A stretch of DNA of 64,000 nt from Gammaproteobacteria bacterium (GTDB taxonomy: Bacteria; Pseudomonadota; Gammaproteobacteria; Pseudomonadales; Azotimanducaceae). The stretch is from the NCBI GenBank assembly GCA_028821405.1, contig JAPPGK010000077.1, positions 1-64,000 of the forward strand, read 5' to 3'. Of this stretch, positions 25,335 to 33,554 are shown piece after piece (the stretch's first letter is position 1; each line of letters starts with the position of its first letter). The position numbers and the translations under genes are program-made. Below the pieces are notes generated by a model. That model was not told where the DNA came from and did no database searches. It saw nothing but the letters and a program-made list of their open reading frames with translations.

Positions 25335-26165
25335 TCACCGCACCCGAACCGCCAGCACGTCGCACCGGGCGCCGTGCAGCATGGCATTCGCGGTCGACCC
25401 TGTGAGTAGTTGCAGGCCGTGCTTGCCATGCGTGCCGACCACGATCAGGTCGGCGCCAATCTTCGAGGCGAGGGCGTGGACCCGGTGCGCCACGTTGCCG
25501 GCCACCTCGAACATGTTCTCGTCGTCGATGCCGTAGCTGTCGGCCAAGTGCGCCAACCGCTCGGCGGCTTCGTCCATCACGGCCTCGTGGGGCGTGTGGG
25601 TGACATTGCAGACGGCCAGCTCGGCCCCGCAGTGGAGCGCCACGCGATTCGCCTCCTCCATGACCTGGAAGGACTCGTCGCCGAGGTCGACGGCGGCCAG
25701 GATCTTGTCGTAAGCGGTTGGTTCGCCGTCATGGTCCTCGTCGATGTGCACCGCGAGCACGTCGCAGGGCGTGCCGTGGATCATGGCGTTGGAAGTCGAA
25801 CCGAACAGGGTCCTGGCACCGTGATGTCCGTGGCTTCCCACCACAACGAGATCCGAACTCTCCCTTGCGTAGGTGTGCAGGGCGTCGGCGGCTGAACCGT
25901 CCAGGACGCGGACCCGGGAGATGCCGCGTTTCGTGGCGACCTGCTGAAGGTACTGGTCGGCCTGGCGGCGGATGGCCTCGTCAAGTGCCTCGGAGGTATC
26001 GAAGTTGCCCTGCGGGTACTCGTGATGTTCGTGGTGGAACCGGTTGCAGGCATGTACCGCTTCGATGCGGTCCGGATGGGCAAGTTCGCAGGCCCGCGCC
26101 AGGATGGCGTCTGCCGTGCGTTGATGCACGTCGAGCCCGACCAGAACGTGTTGGAATGCACTCAT
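25335..26165 (-). CDS. universal stress protein with two UspA domains
   Basis: Tandem UspA protein of 276 residues. Each half has the ATP-binding motif G-x2-G-x9-G-S/T: VVGSHGHHGARTLFGSTSNA in the first and VVGTHGKHGLQLLTGSTANA in the second, so both domains should bind ATP. Each half also starts with the usual strand and Asp (HVLVGLDV; KILAAVDL). A histidine-rich stretch (NRFHHEHHEYPQGN) in domain 1 is unusual and could bind metal. A GGAGG lies eight bases before the ATG. Such proteins act in stress survival, respiration or transport regulation; no specific partner is visible here. Confidence 0.93.
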   Translation of the reverse strand: MSAFQHVLVGLDVHQRTADAILARACELAHPDRIEAVHACNRFHHEHHEYPQGNFDTSEALDEAIRRQADQYLQQVATKRGISRVRVLDGSAADALHTYARESSDLVVVGSHGHHGARTLFGSTSNAMIHGTPCDVLAVHIDEDHDGEPTAYDKILAAVDLGDESFQVMEEANRVALHCGAELAVCNVTHTPHEAVMDEAAERLAHLADSYGIDDENMFEVAGNVAHRVHALASKIGADLIVVGTHGKHGLQLLTGSTANAMLHGARCDVLAVRVR

Positions 26166-26323
26166 CGCCCGAACCTCCTCTTGACCGGTGCTCGTGGGCG
26201 CGAAACTAACGCCGGGCGAATCGTGTTGCGAAGAAACGATTTTTCATAAGCCGATGAATCGAGGCACTGAAGCGGAATTAGCGCGCCCACGGAACGGCCC
26301 GTGGGGCGGCCTTTCGGGCAGCG

Positions 26324-26806
26324 TCAGTAGATCCCCGCCTCGAGTCCCGCCCCGAGGGCCATCCCCAACTCCCGGCACGCATCGAGGTGGGTTTCCTCCA
26401 CGCCGCCCGTGGCGACAACCGGATCCTGCACTTCCGTGAAGGGATAGCCCTTGGCGATGCGCCGGATGGCGGTCAGCGCCCCCTGACCGTCGTTGCCGGC
26501 GCTGATGAACATCGCGTAGGGCAGTGGCTGCAACTTGCCTTCTACTGGGTAGAAGGTGCGGTCGAGGAAGTCCTTCATGGCCCCCGACATGTAGCCGAAG
26601 TTCTCGGGCGTCCCGAGGATCAACGCGTCTGCCCAGAGGAGATCGTCGGGTCCGGCGTCGAACGCCCGTTTGAAGCGGACGTCGACGCCTTCTACCAGCG
26701 GATCCGTGGCACCTTCGTAGACCGCCTGGGCCATGGACTCGGTGCTGCCGCCCATCGTGTGATAGACGATCAGGAGGCGCTTCGTCGATGACCCGGAATC
26801 CGTCAC
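26324..26806 (-). CDS. flavodoxin-fold FMN protein (NAD(P)H oxidoreductase-like)
   Basis: A 160-residue flavodoxin-like protein. The phosphate-binding loop for FMN is VYHTMGGSTESMA (about residues 12-24), followed by ALILGTPENFGYMSGAMKDF (about 62-81), which matches the isoalloxazine-contacting region of WrbA-like and NADPH-dependent FMN reductases. The open frame runs far upstream as a shadow of the divergent dehydratase gene, so the start was set at GTG 26806, where homology begins; no clear Shine-Dalgarno is present, so the exact codon is uncertain. It may supply reduced flavin to the several flavin enzymes nearby; that is speculation. Confidence 0.82.
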   Translation of the reverse strand: MTDSGSSTKRLLIVYHTMGGSTESMAQAVYEGATDPLVEGVDVRFKRAFDAGPDDLLWADALILGTPENFGYMSGAMKDFLDRTFYPVEGKLQPLPYAMFISAGNDGQGALTAIRRIAKGYPFTEVQDPVVATGGVEETHLDACRELGMALGAGLEAGIY

Positions 26807-26923
26807 GATGAGGTCCGATGCGTATAATCGCGAGTGAGCAAAATAGCACAGCCGTCGAGGCATCCCGCCCCCTCGGTTGTGCGACACCGCGTCTCGGTCA
26901 AGGAATTTCTCCAGGAGTGCGAA

Positions 26924-28138
26924 ATGGACGCCAAGCCGGTAACGCTTGATGCGATCAAGGCCGCTCAAGCACGGCTTGGGGCCAGCGTTGTCCGCACGCG
27001 GCTCGCGAAATCCCATACGCTGTCCGCGCAGCTTCGCGCCGAGATCTACCTGAAGTTCGAGAATCAGCAGTTCACCGCTTCGTTCAAGGAACGCGGGGCG
27101 CTCAACCGGTTGCTGTTGTTGAGCGATGCGGAACGCGCCGGCGGTGTGACCGCGATGTCCGCAGGCAACCACGCCCAGGCGTTGGCCTATCACGGGTCGC
27201 GCCTCGGCATCCCGGTCAGCATCGTCATGCCCCGCCACACGCCCAACGCGAAGGTCGAGCAGACGCGGGTCTTCGGGGCCGAGGTCATCCTCCACGGAAA
27301 CCAGTTCGCCCAGACGTTGGACTTCACGAAACGATTGGCCCACGACAACGGCTACACGCTCATTCACCCGTTCGACGAGGAGGCGGTCATCGCGGGCCAG
27401 GGCACCTTGGGGCTGGAAATGCTGGAGCAGGAGCCCGACCTCGACACGATCATCGTCCCCGTCGGGGGCGGTGGGCTGATTGCCGGCACCGCGCTTGCCG
27501 CCAAAGCGCTCAGACCGCAGATGAGGGTCGTGGGCGTTCAGGCGGAGCGGTTCAGCGCCGCTGCGGACATCTTCAACGGCCGGTCGCCGTCGCCCGGGCG
27601 GCCGGGGACGGTTGCGGAAGGCATTGCCGTGGAGATGCCGGGGGTGAAAACCATGGCGATCATCCGCGACCGCGTGGACCGGATGGTGACGGTTTCCGAG
27701 CACGACATCGAAGCCGCCGTTTTCAAATTGCTCGAGATCGAAAAGACCGTGACGGAGGGGGCGGGGGCCGCAGCGCTTGCCGCCGTCATGGTGGATGGGT
27801 CGCTCGCGGCCGGCAAGACGGCTCTGTTGCTGACCGGCGGCAATATCGACATGATGATCCTGTCGTCGGTACTGCAACGAGGTCTGGTTCGCACCAACCG
27901 GCTGGTGCGCTTGTTCGTGGAAAGCCCGGACGTGCCGGGTACGCTGGCCCGGCTTACCGGAATACTCGGCGATCTGGACAGCAATATCGTAGACGTGGTG
28001 CACCAACGGGCGTTTGGAACCTCGTCGGTCCGCGCCACCCGAATCGAGTTCGTACTCCAGATGCGCGGCGAGGAGCAGGTCGAGGTCGTGATCAAGACGC
28101 TGAAGGAAGCGGGCTACGACGCTCAGCTGGCCCCTTGA
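26924..28138 (+). CDS. ilvA: threonine ammonia-lyase (dehydratase) with C-terminal ACT-like domain
   Basis: PLP-dependent deaminase of 404 residues converting threonine to 2-oxobutanoate, the first step to isoleucine, or acting in serine/threonine breakdown. The PLP lysine is in TASFKERGALNRL (about residue 54), the phosphate-binding glycine loop is PVGGGGLIAGTA, and SAGNHAQALAYH is the conserved Ser-Ala-Gly-Asn-His segment. The last 80 residues (RLVRLFVESPDVPGTLARLT) form an ACT-like regulatory domain, so allosteric control is likely. AGGAG six bases before ATG 26924 decides the start over an upstream frame extension. The short form with one ACT domain resembles TdcB/type-2 enzymes more than the long E. 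coli IlvA. Confidence 0.92.
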   Translation: MDAKPVTLDAIKAAQARLGASVVRTRLAKSHTLSAQLRAEIYLKFENQQFTASFKERGALNRLLLLSDAERAGGVTAMSAGNHAQALAYHGSRLGIPVSIVMPRHTPNAKVEQTRVFGAEVILHGNQFAQTLDFTKRLAHDNGYTLIHPFDEEAVIAGQGTLGLEMLEQEPDLDTIIVPVGGGGLIAGTALAAKALRPQMRVVGVQAERFSAAADIFNGRSPSPGRPGTVAEGIAVEMPGVKTMAIIRDRVDRMVTVSEHDIEAAVFKLLEIEKTVTEGAGAAALAAVMVDGSLAAGKTALLLTGGNIDMMILSSVLQRGLVRTNRLVRLFVESPDVPGTLARLTGILGDLDSNIVDVVHQRAFGTSSVRATRIEFVLQMRGEEQVEVVIKTLKEAGYDAQLAP

Positions 28139-28270
28139 CACAGTTCCCCGCGGTCACGAACCGACGTGGAGTCGTCGGCCGACCGCGGCGTCCTGCGGAT
28201 GCGGCAACTTCGCCGAGGCGGCTTGCGCTGGGGCAAGAGGCGGTGCCGCCAGGCAACGGCCTATGTGGCG

Positions 28271-29137
28271 CTATCCCGACTTGACGTCCTCGACGATGGC
28301 CGCATAGCGATCCAACAGGGGCAGAACGACGTCCTCCTGCGCGGGGGGCACGACAAAGATAACGTGGTCGAAGCCCTGGCCGATCCGGCCGCGGACTTCG
28401 TCGGCGTCCGGCGGCGCGCCGAACAGCGCCAGATCGATGTCCTCCACCTTGCGACCCCGGGCCGCGACCGCCTCCTGCAGGCGCGCCATGTTCCCGGAAC
28501 CGAGGCCGCCGATCGGCATCCAGCCATCGGCGTAGTCGGCGATGCGGTCGAACACCCATTTCGAGTTCGCGCCGATCCAGATCGGTGGGCCGTTGTCCTG
28601 CACCGGCTTCGGGTAGGACCAGATGGGATCGAAATCGACGTACTTGCCGTGATATTCGGCCTCGGCGTTGTTCCAGATTTCGCGCATGGCGAGCACCTTC
28701 TCGCGCACGACCGCCCAGCGGTTCTTGTAGTCCGCCCCGTGATTCTCCATTTCCTCGCGGTTCCAGCCCGCGCCGATGCCGATGATCGCGCGGCCGTTGG
28801 AAATCGTGTCGAGGGAGGCGATTTCCTTGGCCAAGGTGATGGGGTCCCGCTCGATGACAAGGCAGATTCCCGTACCCAGGCGGATGCGTTCGGTGGCGGC
28901 CGCGGCTGCTCCCAACGCGACGAACGGGTCGTGGGCACGCCAATACATCTCGGGCAGTTCGCCGCCGCCGGGAAACGGGGTCGCGCGACTCGCGGGAATG
29001 TGCGTGTGCTCGGGAAAGAACAAGCTGTCCAAGCCGCGTTCCTCCACCGCCCGTGCGACCTCCACCGGACCGATGGCGGTGTCGGTGGGGAACATGGTGA
29101 CCCCGAACTGAGCGTTGTCGAGTCCACACAAAGCCAT
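28271..29137 (-). CDS. LLM-class F420/flavin-dependent oxidoreductase
   Basis: A 288-residue luciferase-like TIM-barrel enzyme of the short F420-type group. Signs are FGVTMFPTDTAI at the N-terminus, SLFFPEHTHIP, LGTGICLVIERDPITLAKEI and GRAIIGIGAGWNREEMENHG, the last being the hallmark block of this subgroup. AAGGAG lies six bases before the ATG. The gene stands alone between the threonine dehydratase and the hairpin element at 29267-29413. No F420 biosynthesis gene is in the window, so FMN or F420 use is open. Substrate unknown. Confidence 0.87.
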   Translation of the reverse strand: MALCGLDNAQFGVTMFPTDTAIGPVEVARAVEERGLDSLFFPEHTHIPASRATPFPGGGELPEMYWRAHDPFVALGAAAAATERIRLGTGICLVIERDPITLAKEIASLDTISNGRAIIGIGAGWNREEMENHGADYKNRWAVVREKVLAMREIWNNAEAEYHGKYVDFDPIWSYPKPVQDNGPPIWIGANSKWVFDRIADYADGWMPIGGLGSGNMARLQEAVAARGRKVEDIDLALFGAPPDADEVRGRIGQGFDHVIFVVPPAQEDVVLPLLDRYAAIVEDVKSG

Positions 29138-29266
29138 TGCGTTCTCCTTGCAGTGATGTTGACTAGCGCCATGATAACGTCGCGCTTGCCGGGCAACGCG
29201 TTCACCCTAACCCAAGCAGCCCCAGACTCCGAGGATTCGCCGCCATTGGGGCAGATCCGGGAGGCT

Positions 29267-29413
29267 CTAGGGAAGATCTGAACAAGACCTTCCCTAGCGC
29301 GGCACAGGGATGTGCCGCCAAATTCGATGGCGTAAGCCATTGAATTTGCGAGCGAAACTATTTGTTTCGCTACTGTTCAAGTCCAGGGACGGACTTGAAC
29401 AGAGGTTTCCTAG
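29267..29413. mobile_element. 147-base hairpin-rich MITE-like element flanked by CTAG
   Basis: Five inverted repeats follow one another: 29267-29279/29285-29297 (13 pairs, one G-T), 29299-29306/29311-29318 (8 pairs), 29319-29331/29336-29348 (13 pairs, one G-T), 29351-29358/29364-29371 (8 pairs) and 29373-29384/29391-29402 (12 perfect pairs). The block is bounded by CTAG on both sides (29267-29270 and 29410-29413). Inside these, the ends GGAAGATCTGAACAAG and, inverted, GAAACCTCTGTTCAAG match at 11 of 16 positions. Ends and CTAG duplication resemble IS5-family elements as remembered, so this may be a non-autonomous passenger. It carries no gene. The right CTAG contains the stop codon of the crotonase gene. 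Confidence 0.75.
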
Positions 29414-30180
29414 ATGTTCGAGAAGTCGCCGTGCCGCCCCGCGCCCTCGTTGAACCGGGTTGCACCATGGATCGTCTCCCCCGACTTGATGACCTCGCGG
29501 CCGAGCAGCGTCTCCTGCTGCAATGCATCGGGTATGGGCTTGCCCCATTGCGTGAGCACCGAGCGGCGGTCGCTACGCAGGCAGCGCTGGGGAAACCGGG
29601 TCAGCGTCTCGGCGAGGCGTACGGCTTCGTGCAACGACTCGCCGTCGTCTGTCACCCGGTTCGCCAACCCCATGCGCTGGGCCTCTTCGCCGCTGACGCC
29701 CCGGCCCGTCAGGATCATGTCCATGGCGTGGCTCTGGCCGATCAGGCGCGGCAGGCGAACCGTGCCGCCGTCGACCAGCGGGACGCCCCAGCGCCGGTTG
29801 TAGACACCGAATACGGCGGAACGCGCCGCCACGCGAAGGTCGCACCACAGGGCGAGTTCGAGCCCGCCTGCCACGGCGTATCCCTCCACGGCGGCGATCA
29901 CCGGCTTGGACAGCGTCATGCGGGTTGGCCCAAGGGGCCCGTCGCCTTCCAAGGTGACGCGATTGCCGCGTCCGGCGGCGACGGCCTTGAGGTCGGCACC
30001 GGCGCAGAAGTGGCCGCCGGCACCGGTCAGGACGCACGCCGCTCGCTGCCTGTCGGCATCGAACTCCCGAAACGCTTTCGCGAGCGCCGTGGCGGTGGCG
30101 TGGTCGATGGCGTTGCGGACCTCGGGCCGGTCGATGGTGATGACCAAGAGGTCGCCGTGCTTGTCGGTTCGTACGGTCAT
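29410..30180 (-). CDS. enoyl-CoA hydratase/isomerase-family protein (crotonase fold)
   Basis: A 256-residue crotonase. The first oxyanion-hole strand is HFCAGADLKAVA (about residue 60) and the second is IAAVEGYAVAGGLELALWCD (about 95-114). The region that usually carries the catalytic Glu residues reads VYNRRWGVPLVDGGTVRL, without the common P-E pair, so ordinary hydratase activity is doubtful; isomerase, hydrolase or thioesterase roles are possible. GAGG lies about seven bases before the ATG. The TAG stop lies inside a CTAG that borders the hairpin element 29267-29413, so the insertion preserved the last codon and the stop. Confidence 0.88.
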   Translation of the reverse strand: MTVRTDKHGDLLVITIDRPEVRNAIDHATATALAKAFREFDADRQRAACVLTGAGGHFCAGADLKAVAAGRGNRVTLEGDGPLGPTRMTLSKPVIAAVEGYAVAGGLELALWCDLRVAARSAVFGVYNRRWGVPLVDGGTVRLPRLIGQSHAMDMILTGRGVSGEEAQRMGLANRVTDDGESLHEAVRLAETLTRFPQRCLRSDRRSVLTQWGKPIPDALQQETLLGREVIKSGETIHGATRFNEGAGRHGDFSNI

Positions 30181-30474
30181 GGCCGGACCTCAAGACGTGG
30201 GTGGTGTCGAAAGAAGGGGGATGTTAGCTTGATTCGCAGGAATGCGTCCTATAGACGGATTCGGACTTACGTTGCTCTTCCTTATGGCTGTACTCATAGG
30301 ACAACCCGCAATCATCTGGTGAAACGGGGCCTGATCCGGGTAGATTCCGCCCATTTTCGTCACTTGTGGTAACAAAACGGGCGGTTTGAGCCAAGAAAAG
30401 AGTTGCAGTCCGGAATGGATTCGCGGACTATCACTCCGACAGCCCGATGGGTAGCAGGAGGGACCCGCCGGCCT

Positions 30475-30897
30475 ATGCAGTTCGTCAACGCGGTCATCGC
30501 CGTCGCGCTCCTAGTGCTGGCGGTGCTGAATCTCGGCGACCCGCCTGGAGCATCTATGTTCCTTTTCGGGGCGGTACTCGCCGCGGTCGCGTTGAAACGC
30601 TGGCTAGGCGCACGAAGCGTGCGCGTCCTCGCCTTCCTCGCCGCCGGCACGTTGTTCTGCTACTTCGGCCAGTTCTTCTACCTCGTTCCCCACCTCCAGC
30701 CCAGTTGGTATTGGGAATGGCGGGGCGATGCCCTGCAAGCCGCCGCGCTGCTTTTCTCCGGGTTCGTGATGATCCCTGTCCTCTCGGAATACAGTTGCCG
30801 GATGAAGGCGACTCGCGAATGCGAACGCGGCCGGCGCGAGTTCGAGTCGCGCAAGCCCCTATTGGCAGGGTTCAGGGGATTCGGGATCGGTTCGTAA
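30475..30897 (+). CDS. small membrane protein of unknown function
   Basis: About 140 residues with three or four hydrophobic helices (FVNAVIAVALLVLAVLNLG; SMFLFGAVLAAVALKRWLG; VLAFLAAGTLFCYFGQFFYL; LQAAALLFSGFVMIPVLSEY) and a basic C-terminal tail. AGGAGGG lies 12 bases before ATG 30475, slightly far; starts at 30415 or 30403 in the same frame would add 20-24 residues. No family is recognised. It stands between divergent and parallel neighbours with about 120 bases before the next gene. The coding call rests on the alternating hydrophobic segments, which do not occur in the other frames. Confidence 0.6.
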   Translation: MQFVNAVIAVALLVLAVLNLGDPPGASMFLFGAVLAAVALKRWLGARSVRVLAFLAAGTLFCYFGQFFYLVPHLQPSWYWEWRGDALQAAALLFSGFVMIPVLSEYSCRMKATRECERGRREFESRKPLLAGFRGFGIGS

Positions 30898-31021
30898 ACG
30901 CGGGGCTAACGCACCCGTAGGCGAGTCCCCGCCCAACAGGGCCATGCCGTGCGTTTTGCCGGGCGACTGCAAGGGTGGGATGCGTGCGTGGTAGTCTCGC
31001 CTAATTTTCGCGGGGTTCGGG

Positions 31022-32110
31022 ATGAAGATAACCAACGTCAAGGTCGAGGTGTTCGGCTGGCAGGTCGAACCATGGCGAGTGGGGGCGGGCATGCGGTTCG
31101 GTGGTCCGCGGAACCTCGGCGTGGTCACCGTCGAGACCGACGAGGGCATCTCGGGCAACGCCTTTCTCGGGGGCCCCGACTACCACGCCAAGACCTTGAT
31201 CGACATGGTCAAGCCCCGGCTGATGGGTCGCAATCCGCAGGACATCGGCGCGATCTGGGCCGGCATGTGGCGGCAGACCCGGGCCGTGGCGACAAGTGTT
31301 GTCGGCGCCATCGACATCTGCCTGTGGGATATCAACGGGAAGCTCGCCGGGCAACCGATCCACCGCCTGCTCGGCACCTGCAAGGAGTCCGTTCCCGTGT
31401 ATTCGAGCACGGCGTACTGGGAGACGGCCCAGGAGTACCAGGAGGAAGCGCTGCGCTTCAAGGAGGCCGGTTGGACGGCGCACAAGGTTCACCCGCATTC
31501 GGACCCCAGGGCCGACATCGTCATCTGCCAGGCGGTGCGCGAGGCGGTCGGCGACGACATGAAGCTGATGCTGGACTCGATGTGGGCGTACGAATACGAG
31601 GACTCGGTACGCGTGGGACGCGCCATCGAGGATCTCGACTACTACTGGTACGAAGATCCGCTTGCCGAAGAGGACATCTACAGCTACGTGAAACTGAACG
31701 AGAAGCTCGATATCCCGATCATGGCCACCGAGTTCGCACCCGGTCGCTACTACGGGATGACCCAGTGGATCACCCGTTACGCCACCGACATCCTGCGTGG
31801 CGATGTCGCCGTGACCGGCGGCATCACGCCCTTGGTCAGGTTGTGCCACCTCGCGGAGGGCTTCAAGATGAAGTGCGAGATCCACCACGGCGGCAACTCG
31901 CTCAACAACGTGGCCAACCTGCACGTCACGATGGCGGTACCGAACTGCGAGTTCTACGAGTACTTCCCGTGCACGGGTGCGAACGTATTCGGCCTGGTTG
32001 AGGACATCGACATGACCGGTGGCGTCGTCCACGCTCCCACCGAGCCTGGACTCGGCTACCAGATCGACTGGGACCGGCTGCGGAGCGACTACCGGGGTAC
32101 GGTGGATTAG
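31022..32110 (+). CDS. mandelate racemase/muconate lactonizing enzyme-family (enolase superfamily) protein
   Basis: A 362-residue enolase-superfamily enzyme that abstracts a proton next to a carboxylate, probably a sugar-acid dehydratase or a racemase. Metal ligands appear as Asp in LMLDSMWAYEY, Glu in YWYEDPLAEED and Glu in IMATEFAPGRY. Where muconate-type enzymes have K-x-K the sequence is AHKVHPHSDP, so a Lys plus His may serve as base. A C-terminal IHHGGNSLNN replaces the classical His-Asp dyad region. Length is normal for the family. The stop overlaps the stop of the convergent LLM gene by two bases. The exact sugar acid cannot be given. Confidence 0.87.
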   Translation: MKITNVKVEVFGWQVEPWRVGAGMRFGGPRNLGVVTVETDEGISGNAFLGGPDYHAKTLIDMVKPRLMGRNPQDIGAIWAGMWRQTRAVATSVVGAIDICLWDINGKLAGQPIHRLLGTCKESVPVYSSTAYWETAQEYQEEALRFKEAGWTAHKVHPHSDPRADIVICQAVREAVGDDMKLMLDSMWAYEYEDSVRVGRAIEDLDYYWYEDPLAEEDIYSYVKLNEKLDIPIMATEFAPGRYYGMTQWITRYATDILRGDVAVTGGITPLVRLCHLAEGFKMKCEIHHGGNSLNNVANLHVTMAVPNCEFYEYFPCTGANVFGLVEDIDMTGGVVHAPTEPGLGYQIDWDRLRSDYRGTVD

Positions 32111-33054
32111 CCCGCTGACCTACGCACTGTCGGCATCACGTCGCCGAGATAGGCGTCCAAGGCGTCCTCGTCCCAAGGAGCACGCAAGGCGATGTTGATC
32201 GCGTCGGCGCCGCTCTCCACGTACGCCATGACCCGGTCGACGGCTTCGTTGGGCGTGCACAACAGGGATCCCGCCGCGATCCGCTCCGATTGAGCGCCCC
32301 ACTCCCGGCCGAGGCCCGCGCGCTCACGGGCCACGCCTTTGTCGTTCATGGCCATGCCGAAGGCGACGTTCACCCCCCGGGCAATGGCTGCCGGGTCACG
32401 GTCTTCCTCCTCGCACCAGTGATCCAGCACCCCGTTCAAGCGTGCGAACTCGGCCGCGCTGGTGTAGGCCGCGTTCCATCCGTCGGCATGGCGAGCGGCG
32501 ATATCCAGGGTCCGTCTCTCCCCGCGCCCGCCGATCCAAACGGGCAGGTGCGCTTGGACGGGCTTCGGATAGCAGGTCGCGTCGTCGACCTGGAAGTGCC
32601 TGCCGGAGAACGTCGTGCGGTCGTTGTCCAACAGCCCGCGGACGACTTGCGCCGCCTCGTCGAGCATGTCGAGCCGGGTGCCGATGTCCGGGAAGGCGTA
32701 GCCGTAGGCCGATGCTTCCCAGATATGCCAACCGGCACCGATGCCGAGCTCGAACCGACCCTCCGAAAGGTGATCCAAGGTCGCGGCTGCCTTGGCGAGA
32801 AGCGCCGGATTGCGGTAGCCGACGTAGAACACAAGGCATCCGATGCGAACCGTTTCGGTCTCGGCGGCCAATGCGCCGAGGGTCGCCAGTGCCTCGAAGT
32901 GCGGTTGGCTTCCGCCTTGGTATGGCGCCTCGTAGAAGTGATCCCAGACGGAGATCCAATCGACTCCGCCGTTCTCTAGCCGCCGCCACAACGCACGCAT
33001 GTCGGCCATGTCCAGGTTCTGTTGCCCGACGTGCACGCCAAGCGAGACGGTCAT
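32107..33054 (-). CDS. LLM-class flavin/F420-dependent oxidoreductase
   Basis: A 315-residue luciferase-like enzyme. Typical blocks are WISVWDHFYEAPYQGG, RIGCLVFYVGYRNPALLAKA, LDHLSEGRFELGIGAGWHIW and PVWIGGRGERRTLDIAARHA. ATG 33054 is chosen because AAGGG lies seven bases before it; an in-frame TTG five codons upstream would sit on the Shine-Dalgarno itself. Its stop codon interlocks with that of the convergent enolase-superfamily gene. Upstream on this strand there are about 230 bases with no gene. This is one of four LLM enzymes in the window, all from different subgroups. Confidence 0.87.
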   Translation of the reverse strand: MTVSLGVHVGQQNLDMADMRALWRRLENGGVDWISVWDHFYEAPYQGGSQPHFEALATLGALAAETETVRIGCLVFYVGYRNPALLAKAAATLDHLSEGRFELGIGAGWHIWEASAYGYAFPDIGTRLDMLDEAAQVVRGLLDNDRTTFSGRHFQVDDATCYPKPVQAHLPVWIGGRGERRTLDIAARHADGWNAAYTSAAEFARLNGVLDHWCEEEDRDPAAIARGVNVAFGMAMNDKGVARERAGLGREWGAQSERIAAGSLLCTPNEAVDRVMAYVESGADAINIALRAPWDEDALDAYLGDVMPTVRRSAG

Positions 33055-33282
33055 CGCTAAACCCTTCAAGCGAACTCGCAGCTACGATAACTGACCGTCG
33101 GCAACCTAGGGAAGCCATGCCTTGCGAGGACCGTGGGGCCCCGGCACCCAGCCGCGAAACGCGGGGGACGGTCGGTGGCGCGCCTGCGAGAACGAATGGG
33201 GCGGTTTTGGCGACAAGGAACTAGGCAGTCTGCGCCGCTGGCTGTCATACACACGTTAGTCGACTGCCGAGGAGAATTACAC

Positions 33283-33411
33283 ATGTCGGTTGAACCACTG
33301 CCATGGAATGGGGCATGCATGCTCGGCAGTCGGCTATCACCCAAGGAACTTTCCCGGGTATGCGCAGTCCTAGACGACAAGGAAGTCAATACATGCCACG
33401 GCAAGCCATGA
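33283..33411 (+). CDS. candidate small protein (42 residues)
   Basis: A short frame (begins MSVEPLPWNG, ends NTCHGKP) starts at an ATG with GAGGAG eight bases before it, the best ribosome site in this 460-base gap, and is followed 81 bases later by a strong intrinsic terminator on the same strand. It has two Cys (positions 12 and 27) and a third near the end (38), no signal peptide and no hydrophobic span. No family is recognised. The gap between 33055 and 33533 has no other gene. A peptide, a leader or a regulatory RNA with incidental frame are all possible. Confidence 0.4.
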   Translation: MSVEPLPWNGACMLGSRLSPKELSRVCAVLDDKEVNTCHGKP

Positions 33412-33492
33412 CGAGTCACCTATCCCCAAGGACGATTGGCCCAACGCGGCAACTTGAAAATCGATGGGACTAACCCCATTTGGTTGAGAAAT

Positions 33493-33554
33493 GCCCCGGC
33501 GATAACACCCCCCTCCCTCCCCAAATCCCCTCTTATCGCCGGGGCTCTTTTTTT
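33493..33554 (+). terminator. intrinsic terminator with long-loop GC stem
   Basis: Perfect 13-base inverted repeat gccccggcgataa (33493-33505) and ttatcgccggggc (33533-33545) with a 27-base C-rich loop, followed by TC and seven T residues (33548-33554). The T tract is only on the plus-strand side, so it ends a rightward transcript, the one carrying the 42-residue ORF. The 3' end of the RND pump gene on the other strand overlaps the right arm of the stem. Confidence 0.75.

Noticed and set aside
26280..26310. Inverted repeat CCCACGG/CCGTGGG between the stress protein and flavodoxin genes
   Set aside because: Short stem and no T tract on either strand, so not called a terminator.
26823..26828. 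TATAAT hexamer upstream of the threonine dehydratase gene
   Set aside because: No credible -35 box at 16-18 bases and the region also encodes the start of the divergent gene; left unannotated.
26807..28141. Minus-strand extension of the flavodoxin-like gene to 605 codons
   Set aside because: The extension lies antisense to the threonine dehydratase gene, has shadow composition, and family homology begins only at about 26806.
28166..29281. Plus-strand frame of 371 codons over the LLM gene at 28271-29137
   Set aside because: Antisense shadow; the LLM enzyme on the minus strand has full family motifs and a strong ribosome site.
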